Shown: in pieces, positions 1 to 6,445 of the stretch
Position numbering within the stretch: the stretch's first letter is position 1
Layout: each line of letters begins with the position of its first letter
Source: Casimicrobiaceae bacterium
GTDB taxonomy: Bacteria > Pseudomonadota > Gammaproteobacteria > Burkholderiales > Casimicrobiaceae
DNA length: 7,436 bases
Direction: 5' to 3'
Assembly: GCA_955652025.1 (NCBI GenBank)
Contig: CATPAO010000116.1
Coordinates: forward strand, 1 to 7,436
Translations under genes and position numbers: made by a program
The notes under the pieces: generated by a model
The model's input: the letters and a program-made list of their open reading frames with translations, nothing else
Told to the model about the DNA's origin: nothing
The model's database searches: none

Positions 1-139
1 CGAGACGCTGCGGCGAATGGGCGCGCGCGACGTGACCGAGGTTGACGGCGTGGTCGAGAAGATCGTCTTCCCGCTGCCGAAAGGTCTCGCGGGCAACGCC
101 ACCGCAAAGGCACCGGAGGTCGGGCCGGCGTTCGATTAG
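1..139 (+). CDS. C-terminal end of an unrecognised protein (5' truncated)
   Basis: An open frame enters from the left edge (first full codon at base 2) and ends with TAG at 137-139, giving the last 45 residues of a protein. The piece begins ETLRRMGARDVTEVDG, continues with a short hydrophobic beta-like stretch (VVEKIVFPLP), and ends in a low-complexity tail rich in Ala, Gly and Pro. No motif, cysteine pair or membrane segment is visible. I do not recognise the family. The frame is taken as real because it is the only gene-like reading of the left edge, is uninterrupted, and ends 30 bases from the convergent minus-strand gene with a terminator-like palindrome between them. It is the only probable plus-strand gene in the window. 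Function unknown. Confidence 0.6.
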   Translation, partial: ETLRRMGARDVTEVDGVVEKIVFPLPKGLAGNATAKAPEVGPAFD

Positions 140-152
140 GGCCTGCCCTAAT
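135..152. terminator. Perfect palindrome between convergent genes, probable bidirectional terminator
   Basis: ATTAGGGC and GCCCTAAT form a perfect 8-base inverted repeat separated by CT; in practice this is a 7-bp stem with a CCTG loop. The left arm contains the TAG stop (137-139) of the plus-strand partial gene, and the minus-strand PilZ gene stops at 170. The position between two converging genes fits a shared terminator. There is no clear run of T on either side (TTCCTCGTC follows on the plus strand), so it is not a textbook intrinsic terminator. Confidence 0.5.
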
Positions 153-169
153 TCCTCGTCCCACGGCGG

Positions 170-1711
170 TCAACCGACGGCGGCGAATTCGTAGATCTCG
201 AAGTCGGGCCCCTGATCGACGTGCTTGGTCAGCACCGCGACGCGCTTGCTCTTTTCGTGCCACAGGCCGATCGCATGCTCGACGCCGAACGCGCCGCTCG
301 GGACCACGAGCTGATCGGGCGATGCGTCGGCGCCGTTCGTCTTCTCGCCGGGCAACACCATCACGGGCGTCGGCGAGTGTTCGTGTGCATCCTCGGCAGA
401 AGCGGTGCCGGCCTGCGGGCCGTCCGACACGGTCTCGCAGCCGAATTCGAGCGCGCTCCCGGTCATCGTGTTGCGGAACCAGCGCACGATTGCAAGCTGG
501 ATGCCGGGCTTGCCGTCGACGCGCAAGGCGATCAGATCGCCGATCCGCAAGGGCGCCGGCGTCGTCGCGACCTGCCGCAGCGCGTAACCGCCCGGCGTTT
601 GGTTCAGGATCTGGCATGACGTCGGCGGCGAGAGATCGGGATGTCCGCCGATCAAGCGGCGGTCATCGGAGCGGCTGCCGTGCCACGCGTTCAGGAATCC
701 GGCCGACACGATGATGCGTCCGCGCGACGGCAGCCGGCTGAACTGCCGCGCCGGCGGGATCGCCCATTGCCGCAACAACCGGCGCAGCAGCGCCATATTG
801 CGCGCGCGCAAGGCCGGCTCGCGACGAAAGCCGTCGGGTGGATTACCTCCGGATTCAATCGCCTGCAGCTGTTCCTGCAACTGAAACGCGAGGTCGAACG
901 TCAGAAGGAACAGTTTCGGGCCGTTGGTCGAACCGCCCTTGTTGGCGGAAAACGGCGGGAAGTCATGCCCGACCGGGACGATCGCCACCGCCTTGGCCAT
1001 TCGATGCACCGGGGCGACGTCGGTCAGCTTCGCGTGGTGGCCGTGGTCGGTCAGATAGTGGATCACGAGCTCGAGCTGGCCGGGCGAAAATCCGTACGGA
1101 TTCGCGAGCGCGAGCAACAGCGACTGCACATAAATGACTTCCGGCGTGGCATCGGCCGGGTCGTCGCCGCGCGCCAAGAGATGGAGATCGCGCGAGCGCG
1201 CGAACAAGTAGATGGCGTGCATGTCGTGCCACGTCTGCGCGGGAACCGGCGAGTACGACAGATAGCTGTTGATGAGCACGCGCGACGACGCCTGCAATGC
1301 ACGCCGGACCAGCGCCACCATGAGGCGCGGCCCGCCCAGCGACAGCCGCTTGTCGGATTCGCGCTGGAGGAGCCGCTTGTACGCGCTCGCGAGCTCGGTC
1401 GCCAACACCAGTGCCGCCCGCGCCGCGTCCTGCGCTCCGCCGGTCAGCGGTTGTGGCGCGCGGGCGAAGTGTCGTGCCAGCGGAGTCCACAGCGTTTGCG
1501 CCGTCTTCCAAAATTGCGCGTTAAGCTCGAAGCGTCGCGCGTCGCTCACCGACGTTCGGTTGATCGACGCGAGCGCGTCGCCGATCAATCGTGCCGCGGT
1601 CGTCGTGTCGCGCTCGCTCGTGCTCTCGAGCCAGGTTGCGACCTTGGCCGGACGTATTTCGGGCTTGCGATCCGATCGCTCCGGCGAAGGAAGATTGAGC
1701 GCGAGCTTCAT
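170..1711 (-). CDS. PilZ-domain protein, probable cyclic-di-GMP receptor
   Basis: A soluble 513-residue protein with no signal peptide or membrane segment. The N-terminal two thirds (about 1-315) are mainly helical, and the opening MKLALNLPSP resembles a betaproteobacterial family often labelled 'molecular chaperone' or PilZ protein. The PilZ-like part spans about 320-430. It has an RxxxR motif (R322-Q-F-S-R326) followed later by NQTPGG (370-375), which matches the (D/N)xSxxG c-di-GMP signature with Thr for Ser, and then a beta-rich section that includes IGDLIALRV. A further beta-rich tail, about 445-510, follows. The two signature halves are 43 residues apart, wider than in minimal PilZ domains. 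By family knowledge it probably senses c-di-GMP and affects pili, motility or surface behaviour, as FimW-type proteins do; no partner is visible here. The ATG overlaps the stop of the upstream hydrolase gene (ATGA), so translation is probably coupled. No strong ribosome binding site is seen. The PilZ call is fairly sure; the process it controls is inference. Confidence 0.82.
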   Translation of the reverse strand: MKLALNLPSPERSDRKPEIRPAKVATWLESTSERDTTTAARLIGDALASINRTSVSDARRFELNAQFWKTAQTLWTPLARHFARAPQPLTGGAQDAARAALVLATELASAYKRLLQRESDKRLSLGGPRLMVALVRRALQASSRVLINSYLSYSPVPAQTWHDMHAIYLFARSRDLHLLARGDDPADATPEVIYVQSLLLALANPYGFSPGQLELVIHYLTDHGHHAKLTDVAPVHRMAKAVAIVPVGHDFPPFSANKGGSTNGPKLFLLTFDLAFQLQEQLQAIESGGNPPDGFRREPALRARNMALLRRLLRQWAIPPARQFSRLPSRGRIIVSAGFLNAWHGSRSDDRRLIGGHPDLSPPTSCQILNQTPGGYALRQVATTPAPLRIGDLIALRVDGKPGIQLAIVRWFRNTMTGSALEFGCETVSDGPQAGTASAEDAHEHSPTPVMVLPGEKTNGADASPDQLVVPSGAFGVEHAIGLWHEKSKRVAVLTKHVDQGPDFEIYEFAAVG

Positions 1712-2598
1712 CGGATCGGTCCCAACGAGGCGGCGGCACCGCTGCCGCGCAGGAACGCGACGACCGGATCGATTTGATCGGGTACGAGCAGCATCGGCGC
1801 ATGGCCAACGCCGGCGAACTCGATCACCTGCGGCCGTGGTCCGCGCGCCGCCATCTCATCGGCCGTGCCTTTCGACAGGAGGTCCGACTGCGCGCCGCGC
1901 AACACCAATGTCGGACATTGGATCGCATCCCACACGCTCCACAGCGACGGCGGCTGCGGTTGCTGGCGGAACGGCACGGCGATGCCGGGATCGTACGCGA
2001 GGCCCCAGTGACCGTCGGCGCGTTGCCGGACGTTTGTCTGTGTCACATAAGTCCATTGCGGGTCGGTGAGCGGGCCGAACGGTGCCGAGATCTGGCGCAG
2101 ATACGCTTCGATTTCCGCGAACGTCGCGAATGTCGGATCCTTGCCGAAGTAGTCGGCGATCCGCGCGAGCGCCGCGGGCTCGATCACCGGCCCGACGTCG
2201 TTGACGACCAATCGCGCGACCGGCGTTTTCGGTTGCGCCGCCATGACGATACCGAGCACGCCGCCCATCGACGTGCCGACCCAGCCGACCGATTCGGCGC
2301 CGCTCCGCGCGATCAGCGCCGTCAGCGTCGACAGGTAGACGGGAAGGACATAATCGTTGGGATCGGCGAGCCAATCGCTCTCGCCGCGGCCCGGCATATC
2401 GATCGCGAGGACGCGATGCGTCGGCGCGAGCGCTTCGCCGAGGACGTCGAAATCGCGCGCGTTCCGTCCGACGCCGTGCACGCATACCACGACGTCGGGA
2501 TTGTTCGCCGCGCCCCATTCGAAATAGACGACGCGGTGAAAGCCGTGCAGCGAAAGGCCGCGAAAATGTCGGCTGCGGGGCGATGTTTGCGTCAGCAT
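1708..2598 (-). CDS. Alpha/beta-fold hydrolase
   Basis: A 296-residue cytoplasmic hydrolase of the single-domain alpha/beta type (usual length 250-320). Numbering from the ATG at 2598: an oxyanion-hole HGVG at 41-44, the nucleophile elbow GTSMGG with Ser110, the acid Asp239 in LRGAQSD, and the base His266 in GVGHAP. The catalytic triad is therefore complete. The segment DMPGRGESDW (67-76) is the usual strand-loop after beta-4. The substrate cannot be read from the sequence; esters, lactones or similar small molecules are typical. The frame extends four codons further to a TTG at 2610, but the ATG at 2598 gives the usual start MLTQTSPRSRHF and is preferred; neither has a clear Shine-Dalgarno sequence. 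It is followed by the PilZ gene with a 4-base overlap. It lies 77 bases after the patatin gene, and a possible promoter in that gap may serve this gene pair. Confidence 0.9.
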   Translation of the reverse strand: MLTQTSPRSRHFRGLSLHGFHRVVYFEWGAANNPDVVVCVHGVGRNARDFDVLGEALAPTHRVLAIDMPGRGESDWLADPNDYVLPVYLSTLTALIARSGAESVGWVGTSMGGVLGIVMAAQPKTPVARLVVNDVGPVIEPAALARIADYFGKDPTFATFAEIEAYLRQISAPFGPLTDPQWTYVTQTNVRQRADGHWGLAYDPGIAVPFRQQPQPPSLWSVWDAIQCPTLVLRGAQSDLLSKGTADEMAARGPRPQVIEFAGVGHAPMLLVPDQIDPVVAFLRGSGAAASLGPIR

Positions 2599-2625
2599 AA
2601 AGAGAGTCAATCGCGCGAATTCATC

Positions 2626-2640
2626 CGCGGCAACGCCGCG
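2626..2640. other. Short GC-rich hairpin ahead of the hydrolase gene
   Basis: CGCGGC and GCCGCG form a perfect 6-bp stem around an AAC loop in the gap between the patatin stop (2676) and the hydrolase start. No T-run follows on the minus strand, so termination is doubtful. It would lie in the 5' leader of the hydrolase mRNA if the nearby -10 element is used, or act as a 3' end structure for the patatin message. Confidence 0.3.
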
Positions 2641-2645
2641 CGGCG

Positions 2646-2651
2646 ATTGTA
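2646..2651 (-). promoter_or_regulatory. Possible -10 element for the hydrolase-PilZ pair
   Basis: On the minus strand the gap reads TACAAT, five of six matches to the sigma-70 -10 box TATAAT, about 48 bases before the hydrolase ATG. The expected -35 position 16-18 bases upstream does not match TTGACA, and no extended TG is present. The AT-rich hexamer stands out in an otherwise very GC-rich spacer. It is a candidate only; the gene pair may simply be read through from upstream. Confidence 0.27.
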
Positions 2652-2675
2652 CGCGATCGCGAAAGTCCGTTGCGC

Positions 2676-3878
2676 CTAGTGGAATTGCGGCCAGTAGAGC
2701 GGGACGAAGCTCGTCCGCCGTTCGTCGAGAAACGCCGCGATCTCATCCGTGCGCGCCATCGTGTCGTCGTAGCCTTGGCGCAACAGCGCACGGCAAAATC
2801 CGCGGTCGAACAGCAAATACGAAAGCAGGTTGGCACCGGTGCCGCGCGTGCTGCCGAAGCCGCGCAAAAGCGTGCGCACGCCCGCCGGCAGTCGATCGGC
2901 GTAGGAGAGCGCGAGGGACCCGATGTCGATCGACGGCGCCAGCACCAGCGCGTCGACGTGACGCAGACGCAGGCCGTTCTTCGCGAGACGCGGCGGTGCC
3001 AGTAGATCGACCAGACGGTTCATCTGCATCAACCGCTCGAGGTCGGCGCCGAGATTGTCGAGAAAGATCGACGACAGCGCATGTCCGGCGATCTGCGCGA
3101 ACGACGGATAGGGCGGGGGCGAGGGCATCGCGTTCGCCTGTTGTCCGGCAAATTGGCCGACCGCGATCACGATCATCCGTCGCGCACCCAGATGCAGCGC
3201 CGGCGACAGCGGAGCGATCTGCCGCACCGACCCGTCCATGTAGAAATCATCGTCGATGCGCACCGCGGGAAAGATGAACGGAATGGCGGTCGACGCGACG
3301 AAATGCGCGATCGTCAATTGGCAGCGCTCGCCGCGGCGGCGCGTCCGCCGCCATGGCGAGTGGCGTTGCGCGCCTTGAAAGAATGTCACGGCGTGGCCGG
3401 TGGCGTAGCTCGTCGCGTTGACGGCCAGCGCCGATAGTGTGCCGCTCGCAATTTGACCGTCGAGGCGGTCGAGCAGGAGTGCGCTGTCGAGCAGCGTCGC
3501 GAGCGGCGCATTGTCGAGCATCGATGCGGCGTTCTCCGGCGCCTTGCCGGCGCCCACCATCGCTGCGAGGAACCGCATGCCGTGACGCGACAACGTCGCA
3601 AAATCGGCCCGGTATACGTCGGTGACCTCGATCGTGCGCCACCAGCGCGCGAGCTGCGCCACGCCGCGCCGGAAATCGTCGGCGTGGATCGCCAGGGTCG
3701 CCGCGTTGATGGCGCCTGCCGACGTCCCGCAGATCACGGGAAACGGGCTCCGGCGCCGTTTGCCGAGGATCGCGGCAATGGCGCGGAGAACGCCCGCCTG
3801 ATACGCGGCGCGCGCCCCGCCGCCGGACAGGACGAGACCTGTGGTGGGCGGTTGCGCGGCGGCGCGCAGGGTAGCCAT
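2676..3878 (-). CDS. Patatin-like phospholipase
   Basis: A 400-residue lipid acyl hydrolase of the bacterial patatin family. The patatin core runs from about residue 13 to 225. It has the oxyanion-hole glycine loop SGGGARAAYQAG (18-29), the nucleophile motif GTSAG (51-55, Ser53), and the dyad aspartate in DGS (215-217, Asp215), where DGG or DGA is more usual. The section LASTAIPF-like (HFVASTAIPFIFP, 192-204) and the segment after DGS (RQIAPLSPALHLGA, 219-232) are typical of this subfamily. The C-terminal 170 residues form a helical extension of the kind seen in other proteobacterial members. No signal peptide or clear membrane helix is visible, so it probably acts on membrane phospholipids from the cytoplasm or after export by an unseen route. 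The ATG lies only 7 bases after the NUDIX stop, so the two are probably co-transcribed. No Shine-Dalgarno sequence is evident. Family call is firm; substrate unknown. Confidence 0.93.
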   Translation of the reverse strand: MATLRAAAQPPTTGLVLSGGGARAAYQAGVLRAIAAILGKRRRSPFPVICGTSAGAINAATLAIHADDFRRGVAQLARWWRTIEVTDVYRADFATLSRHGMRFLAAMVGAGKAPENAASMLDNAPLATLLDSALLLDRLDGQIASGTLSALAVNATSYATGHAVTFFQGAQRHSPWRRTRRRGERCQLTIAHFVASTAIPFIFPAVRIDDDFYMDGSVRQIAPLSPALHLGARRMIVIAVGQFAGQQANAMPSPPPYPSFAQIAGHALSSIFLDNLGADLERLMQMNRLVDLLAPPRLAKNGLRLRHVDALVLAPSIDIGSLALSYADRLPAGVRTLLRGFGSTRGTGANLLSYLLFDRGFCRALLRQGYDDTMARTDEIAAFLDERRTSFVPLYWPQFH

Positions 3879-3885
3879 GGCGTTG

Positions 3886-4515
3886 CTAGTCGGCGGCGCG
3901 AAGCGTGCGATCGAGGATCATCAACATCGCAGCGGTCGCGCCCCAGATGTACCGGTCGCCGTACGGAATGGCCCAATAGTCGCGCCGCACCGGTCCCAGC
4001 ATGCGGAAGTGACGTTGCTGATGCTGGGGATCCAGCAGAAACGCGAGCGGCACCTCGAAGATGTCGGCGACCTCGACGGGGTCGGGCCGCACGGCGAACG
4101 GTGGCTCGACCCAACCGACGACCGGCGTCACCCGATACCCCGTCACGGTTTCGTAGGGAGCGAGCTCGCCCAGCACCGCCACGCGGTCTGCCGGCAGGGC
4201 GATCTCTTCCATCGCTTCGCGGAGCGCGGCGGCCGCGGCATCGCGATCGTCAGGGTCGACGCGCCCGCCCGGAAAGCTGATCTGTCCGGCGTGGTCGGGA
4301 AGGCCGGCGCTACGCTCGGTCAAGAGCACGTTGAGGCCTCCCGCGCGATTCACCAGCGGAACCAGCACGGCGGCCGGCGTGGGCGCGCCCTCGCGGCCGG
4401 GCAAGCGGAACCCGTCGCTCATCCCGCGCGCGCTCGCAGGCGGCGGGCGTGACAACCGCTCGGCGAGCCAAGCGCGTTGCGCGGTCGGCGAAAGGTCGAA
4501 CAGGGGAAGGTGCAT
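3886..4515 (-). CDS. NUDIX hydrolase, CoA pyrophosphatase type (NudL-like)
   Basis: A 209-residue NUDIX enzyme, close in length to E. coli NudL (about 190). It carries the signature of the CoA-specific branch (residues 64-84: LLTERS, then H75, then GQISFPGG) directly joined to the NUDIX box. The box reads GGRVDPDD, seven residues, then LREAMEEIAL; Glu100, Glu103 and Glu104 are the expected metal ligands, and the spacing equals that of NudL. The family cleaves coenzyme A or acyl-CoA at the pyrophosphate bond to give 3',5'-ADP and (acyl-)4'-phosphopantetheine. The frame stays open upstream to 4707, but that extension is Arg/Ser/Gly-rich and overlaps the end of cysA. The ATG at 4515 (MHLPLFDLSP) is chosen for length and composition; no ribosome binding site is clear. 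It lies 67 bases after cysA and 7 before the patatin gene. Confidence 0.92.
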   Translation of the reverse strand: MHLPLFDLSPTAQRAWLAERLSRPPPASARGMSDGFRLPGREGAPTPAAVLVPLVNRAGGLNVLLTERSAGLPDHAGQISFPGGRVDPDDRDAAAAALREAMEEIALPADRVAVLGELAPYETVTGYRVTPVVGWVEPPFAVRPDPVEVADIFEVPLAFLLDPQHQQRHFRMLGPVRRDYWAIPYGDRYIWGATAAMLMILDRTLRAAD

Positions 4516-4556
4516 GACGGACGGGGCGCCATGGCGGCCCGCGCCGATGATACCGC

Positions 4557-4572
4557 GCCCGCCGATGCGGGC
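4557..4572. other. Hairpin just after the cysA stop, possible attenuator or mRNA 3' end
   Basis: GCCCGC and GCGGGC form a perfect 6-bp stem with a 4-base loop (CGAT), starting 10 bases past the cysA stop on the minus strand. No T-run follows (GCGGTATC), so it would be a weak intrinsic terminator at best. It could reduce read-through from the sulfate operon into the NUDIX gene or protect the 3' end of the cysTWA message. Confidence 0.35.
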
Positions 4573-4582
4573 ACCTGACGAG

Positions 4583-5575
4583 CTACGCGGCCGCGAACTC
4601 CCGCGGCCGGGTTGGCGTGAGCCACGCGTTTGTGCCGGTGCGAAGGTCGAGCGCGTGATAAGCGTCGCGCGGCAGCTCGACCCTGATGCGCTCTTCGCCA
4701 CCGGCAAGCGCGAACTCGAGCCGAGCGACCGGACCGACGGTCACGCTGTGCGCGAGGCGTGCGGGGAGCGCGCCGGAGGACGGCGAGCGCGACACGGCGA
4801 TCTCGTGCGGTCGCGCGTAGACCGGTGCCGCGGCGTTCGCGGAAGGAAAGTGGTTGACGTGGCCCAGAAATTCGAGCACGAACTTTGTCGCCGGACGCTC
4901 GTAAATCTCGTCGGGAGTGCCGACCTGCTCGATCCGCCCGTGATTCATGACGACGACGCGATCGGCGACTTCGAGCGCCTCGTCCTGGTCGTGCGTGACA
5001 AATACGCTGGTGACATGAACTTCGTCGTGCAACCGCCGCAGCCATTCGCGCAATTCCTTCCGCACGCGTGCGTCGAGCGCGCCAAACGGCTCGTCGAGCA
5101 AGAGGACGCGCGGTTCCACCGCCAGCGCGCGCGCCAGTGCGATCCTCTGCCGCTGCCCGCCGGAGAGTTGGTGCGGATGGCGGTCGGCGAGCCAATCGAG
5201 CTGGACCAGTTCGAGCAGCGTGCGCACCTTGTGCTCGATCTCGGCATCCGGAAGCCGCAGCTTGCGCGGTCGCACGCGGAGGCCGAAGGCGACATTTTCG
5301 AAGATCGTCATGTGCGCGAACAACGCATAGTGCTGGAAGACGAATCCGACCTGCCGCTCGCGCGCGTGGCGGTTCGTCGCGTCGGCGCCGTGGAAGGCCA
5401 CGGTGCCCGCGTCGGGCGCCTCCAGTCCGGCGATGATTCGCAGCAGCGACGTCTTGCCCGAGCCCGATGGACCCAACAGCGCAAGCAGCTCGCCCGTTTC
5501 GACCTCGAGATCGATGCCGTCGAGTGCGACGAACGATGCGAAGCGTTTGGTGATGCCCGACAACGTGATGCTCAC
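4583..5575 (-). CDS. cysA: Sulfate/thiosulfate ABC transporter ATP-binding protein CysA
   Basis: A 330-residue cytoplasmic ATPase that drives sulfate/thiosulfate import through CysT-CysW. All nucleotide-binding motifs are intact: Walker A GPSGSGKT (35-42), Q-loop Gln81 in FQHYALF, signature LSGGQ (137-141), Walker B VLLLDE (157-162, Glu162 catalytic), D-loop LDAR and switch His195 in [20 protein letters not shown] (92-103) and the FLGHVNHF segment (236-243) are typical of CysA. The C-terminal part (about 250-330) is a beta-rich regulatory domain of the TOBE/CysA type. It is slightly shorter than E. coli CysA (365), the loss being in this tail. The start codon is GTG, supported by GGGAG seven bases upstream (5583-5587), and it overlaps the cysW stop as GTGA, which implies coupled translation. 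The substrate is inferred from the CysT/CysW partners. Confidence 0.96.
   Translation of the reverse strand: MSITLSGITKRFASFVALDGIDLEVETGELLALLGPSGSGKTSLLRIIAGLEAPDAGTVAFHGADATNRHARERQVGFVFQHYALFAHMTIFENVAFGLRVRPRKLRLPDAEIEHKVRTLLELVQLDWLADRHPHQLSGGQRQRIALARALAVEPRVLLLDEPFGALDARVRKELREWLRRLHDEVHVTSVFVTHDQDEALEVADRVVVMNHGRIEQVGTPDEIYERPATKFVLEFLGHVNHFPSANAAAPVYARPHEIAVSRSPSSGALPARLAHSVTVGPVARLEFALAGGEERIRVELPRDAYHALDLRTGTNAWLTPTRPREFAAA
4588..4609. other. GC-rich hairpin in the last codons of cysA
   Basis: CGGCCGCG and CGCGGCCG form a perfect 8-bp, all-GC stem around a 6-base loop (AACTCC). It lies within the final codons of cysA, just before its TAG at 4583-4585. With the hairpin at 4557-4572 it makes a tandem pair around the stop codon. 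It may be an accident of GC-rich codons (Arg-Glu-Phe-Ala-Ala-Ala), but the two together could slow or end transcription leaving the transporter operon. Confidence 0.35.
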
Positions 5576-6432
5576 ACCGGTGCTCCCGCGAGAGGCCGGC
5601 GAATGCGATACCGACGCTCGACCGCGAGTTTCAGCGCGAGCGTGACGAGCGCCAGCAACGCCAACAGCGATGCCGCGGCGAACGATGCCGCGAACTGATA
5701 TTCGTTATAAAGAATCTCGACGTGTAGCGGCAACGTGTCGGTTGCGCCGCGGATGTGCCCGGAAACCACCGATACCGCGCCGAACTCGCCCATTGCGCGC
5801 GCGTTGCACAGGATCACGCCATAGAGGAGGCCCCACTTGATGTTCGGCAGCGTCACGCGCCAGAACACTTTCCATCCCGACGCGCCCAACACGACCGCGG
5901 CTTCCTCTTCCTCGGCACCCTGCGATTGCATCAGCGGAATCAGCTCGCGCGCGACGAACGGAAGCGTCACGAACACCGTCGCGAGCACGAGGCCGGGTAC
6001 GGCAAAAATCACCTTGAGGTCGTGGTCGCGCAGCCACGGGCCGAACCAGCCCTGCAGGCCGAAGACCAGCACGTAGATCAGGCCGGCGATCACCGGAGAT
6101 ACCGAAAAGGGCAGGTCGATCAGCGTGATCAATGCGCTTTTGCCGCGAAAATCGAATTTGGCGATCGCCCACGCGGCCGCGACGCCGAAAATGAGATTTG
6201 CGGGCACCGCGATGGCGGTGCAAAGCAGCGTCAGGCGGATCGCCGATACGGCGTCGGGATCGGTGATCGCGGCGATGTAGACGCCCCATCCCCTGCGCAA
6301 TGCCGACCAAAAAATAAAGGCGAGTGGCAGGAACAGAAATACGGTGAGAAACGCAAGCGCGCCGGCGATGAGCGCGCGCCGCACGAAGGGCGATTCGGTG
6401 CCGGGCATGGCGATTCGCGCGAGTGTCGACAT
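5572..6432 (-). CDS. cysW: Sulfate/thiosulfate ABC transporter permease CysW
   Basis: A 286-residue inner-membrane permease, one of the two subunits forming the sulfate channel. About six hydrophobic helices are visible, near 20-42, 62-88, 100-127, 141-163, 200-222 and 248-270. The cytoplasmic EAA loop that docks on CysA is present ([12 protein letters not shown] at 175-186, then LP at 195-196). The segment [20 protein letters not shown] (224-243) is diagnostic of CysW rather than CysT. The open frame continues upstream to 6492, but those 20 residues are Arg-rich and overlap cysT, so the ATG at 6432 ([11 protein letters not shown]) is chosen. A second ATG eight codons in (MPGTESPF) cannot be excluded. 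The gene follows cysT by 13 bases that contain CATCATCATC and no evident Shine-Dalgarno sequence, and it overlaps cysA by 4 bases. Confidence 0.95.
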   Translation of the reverse strand: MSTLARIAMPGTESPFVRRALIAGALAFLTVFLFLPLAFIFWSALRRGWGVYIAAITDPDAVSAIRLTLLCTAIAVPANLIFGVAAAWAIAKFDFRGKSALITLIDLPFSVSPVIAGLIYVLVFGLQGWFGPWLRDHDLKVIFAVPGLVLATVFVTLPFVARELIPLMQSQGAEEEEAAVVLGASGWKVFWRVTLPNIKWGLLYGVILCNARAMGEFGAVSVVSGHIRGATDTLPLHVEILYNEYQFAASFAAASLLALLALVTLALKLAVERRYRIRRPLAGAPV

Positions 6433-6445
6433 GATGATGATGTGG

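Noticed and set aside
641..2679. Two long overlapping plus-strand open frames (378 and 301 codons) opposite the PilZ and hydrolase genes
   Set aside because: They are antisense to genes with full family motifs, are strongly Arg-rich, and show no domain. Long antisense frames are expected where codons are GC-rich at the third position.
3453..4280. A 275-codon plus-strand open frame opposite the patatin and NUDIX genes
   Set aside because: Low-complexity Arg/Ala/Pro/Gly composition and a position across two well-supported minus-strand genes mark it as a shadow.
4516..4707. N-terminal extension of the NUDIX protein (64 residues)
   Set aside because: It overlaps the end of cysA, is Arg/Ser/Gly-rich, and makes the protein much longer than NudL. 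The ATG at 4515 gives the expected length.
4331..5698. A 455-codon plus-strand open frame opposite cysA and part of the NUDIX gene
   Set aside because: It is the mirror of cysA, whose ATPase motifs are complete on the minus strand. Its translation is Arg/Asp/Glu-rich without a recognisable fold.
6431..6442. ATGATGATGATG trinucleotide run at the cysT-cysW junction, considered as a phase-variation repeat
   Set aside because: Only four units, and a change by a whole unit would alter spacing by three bases without breaking a frame. It is too short to be a convincing switch.
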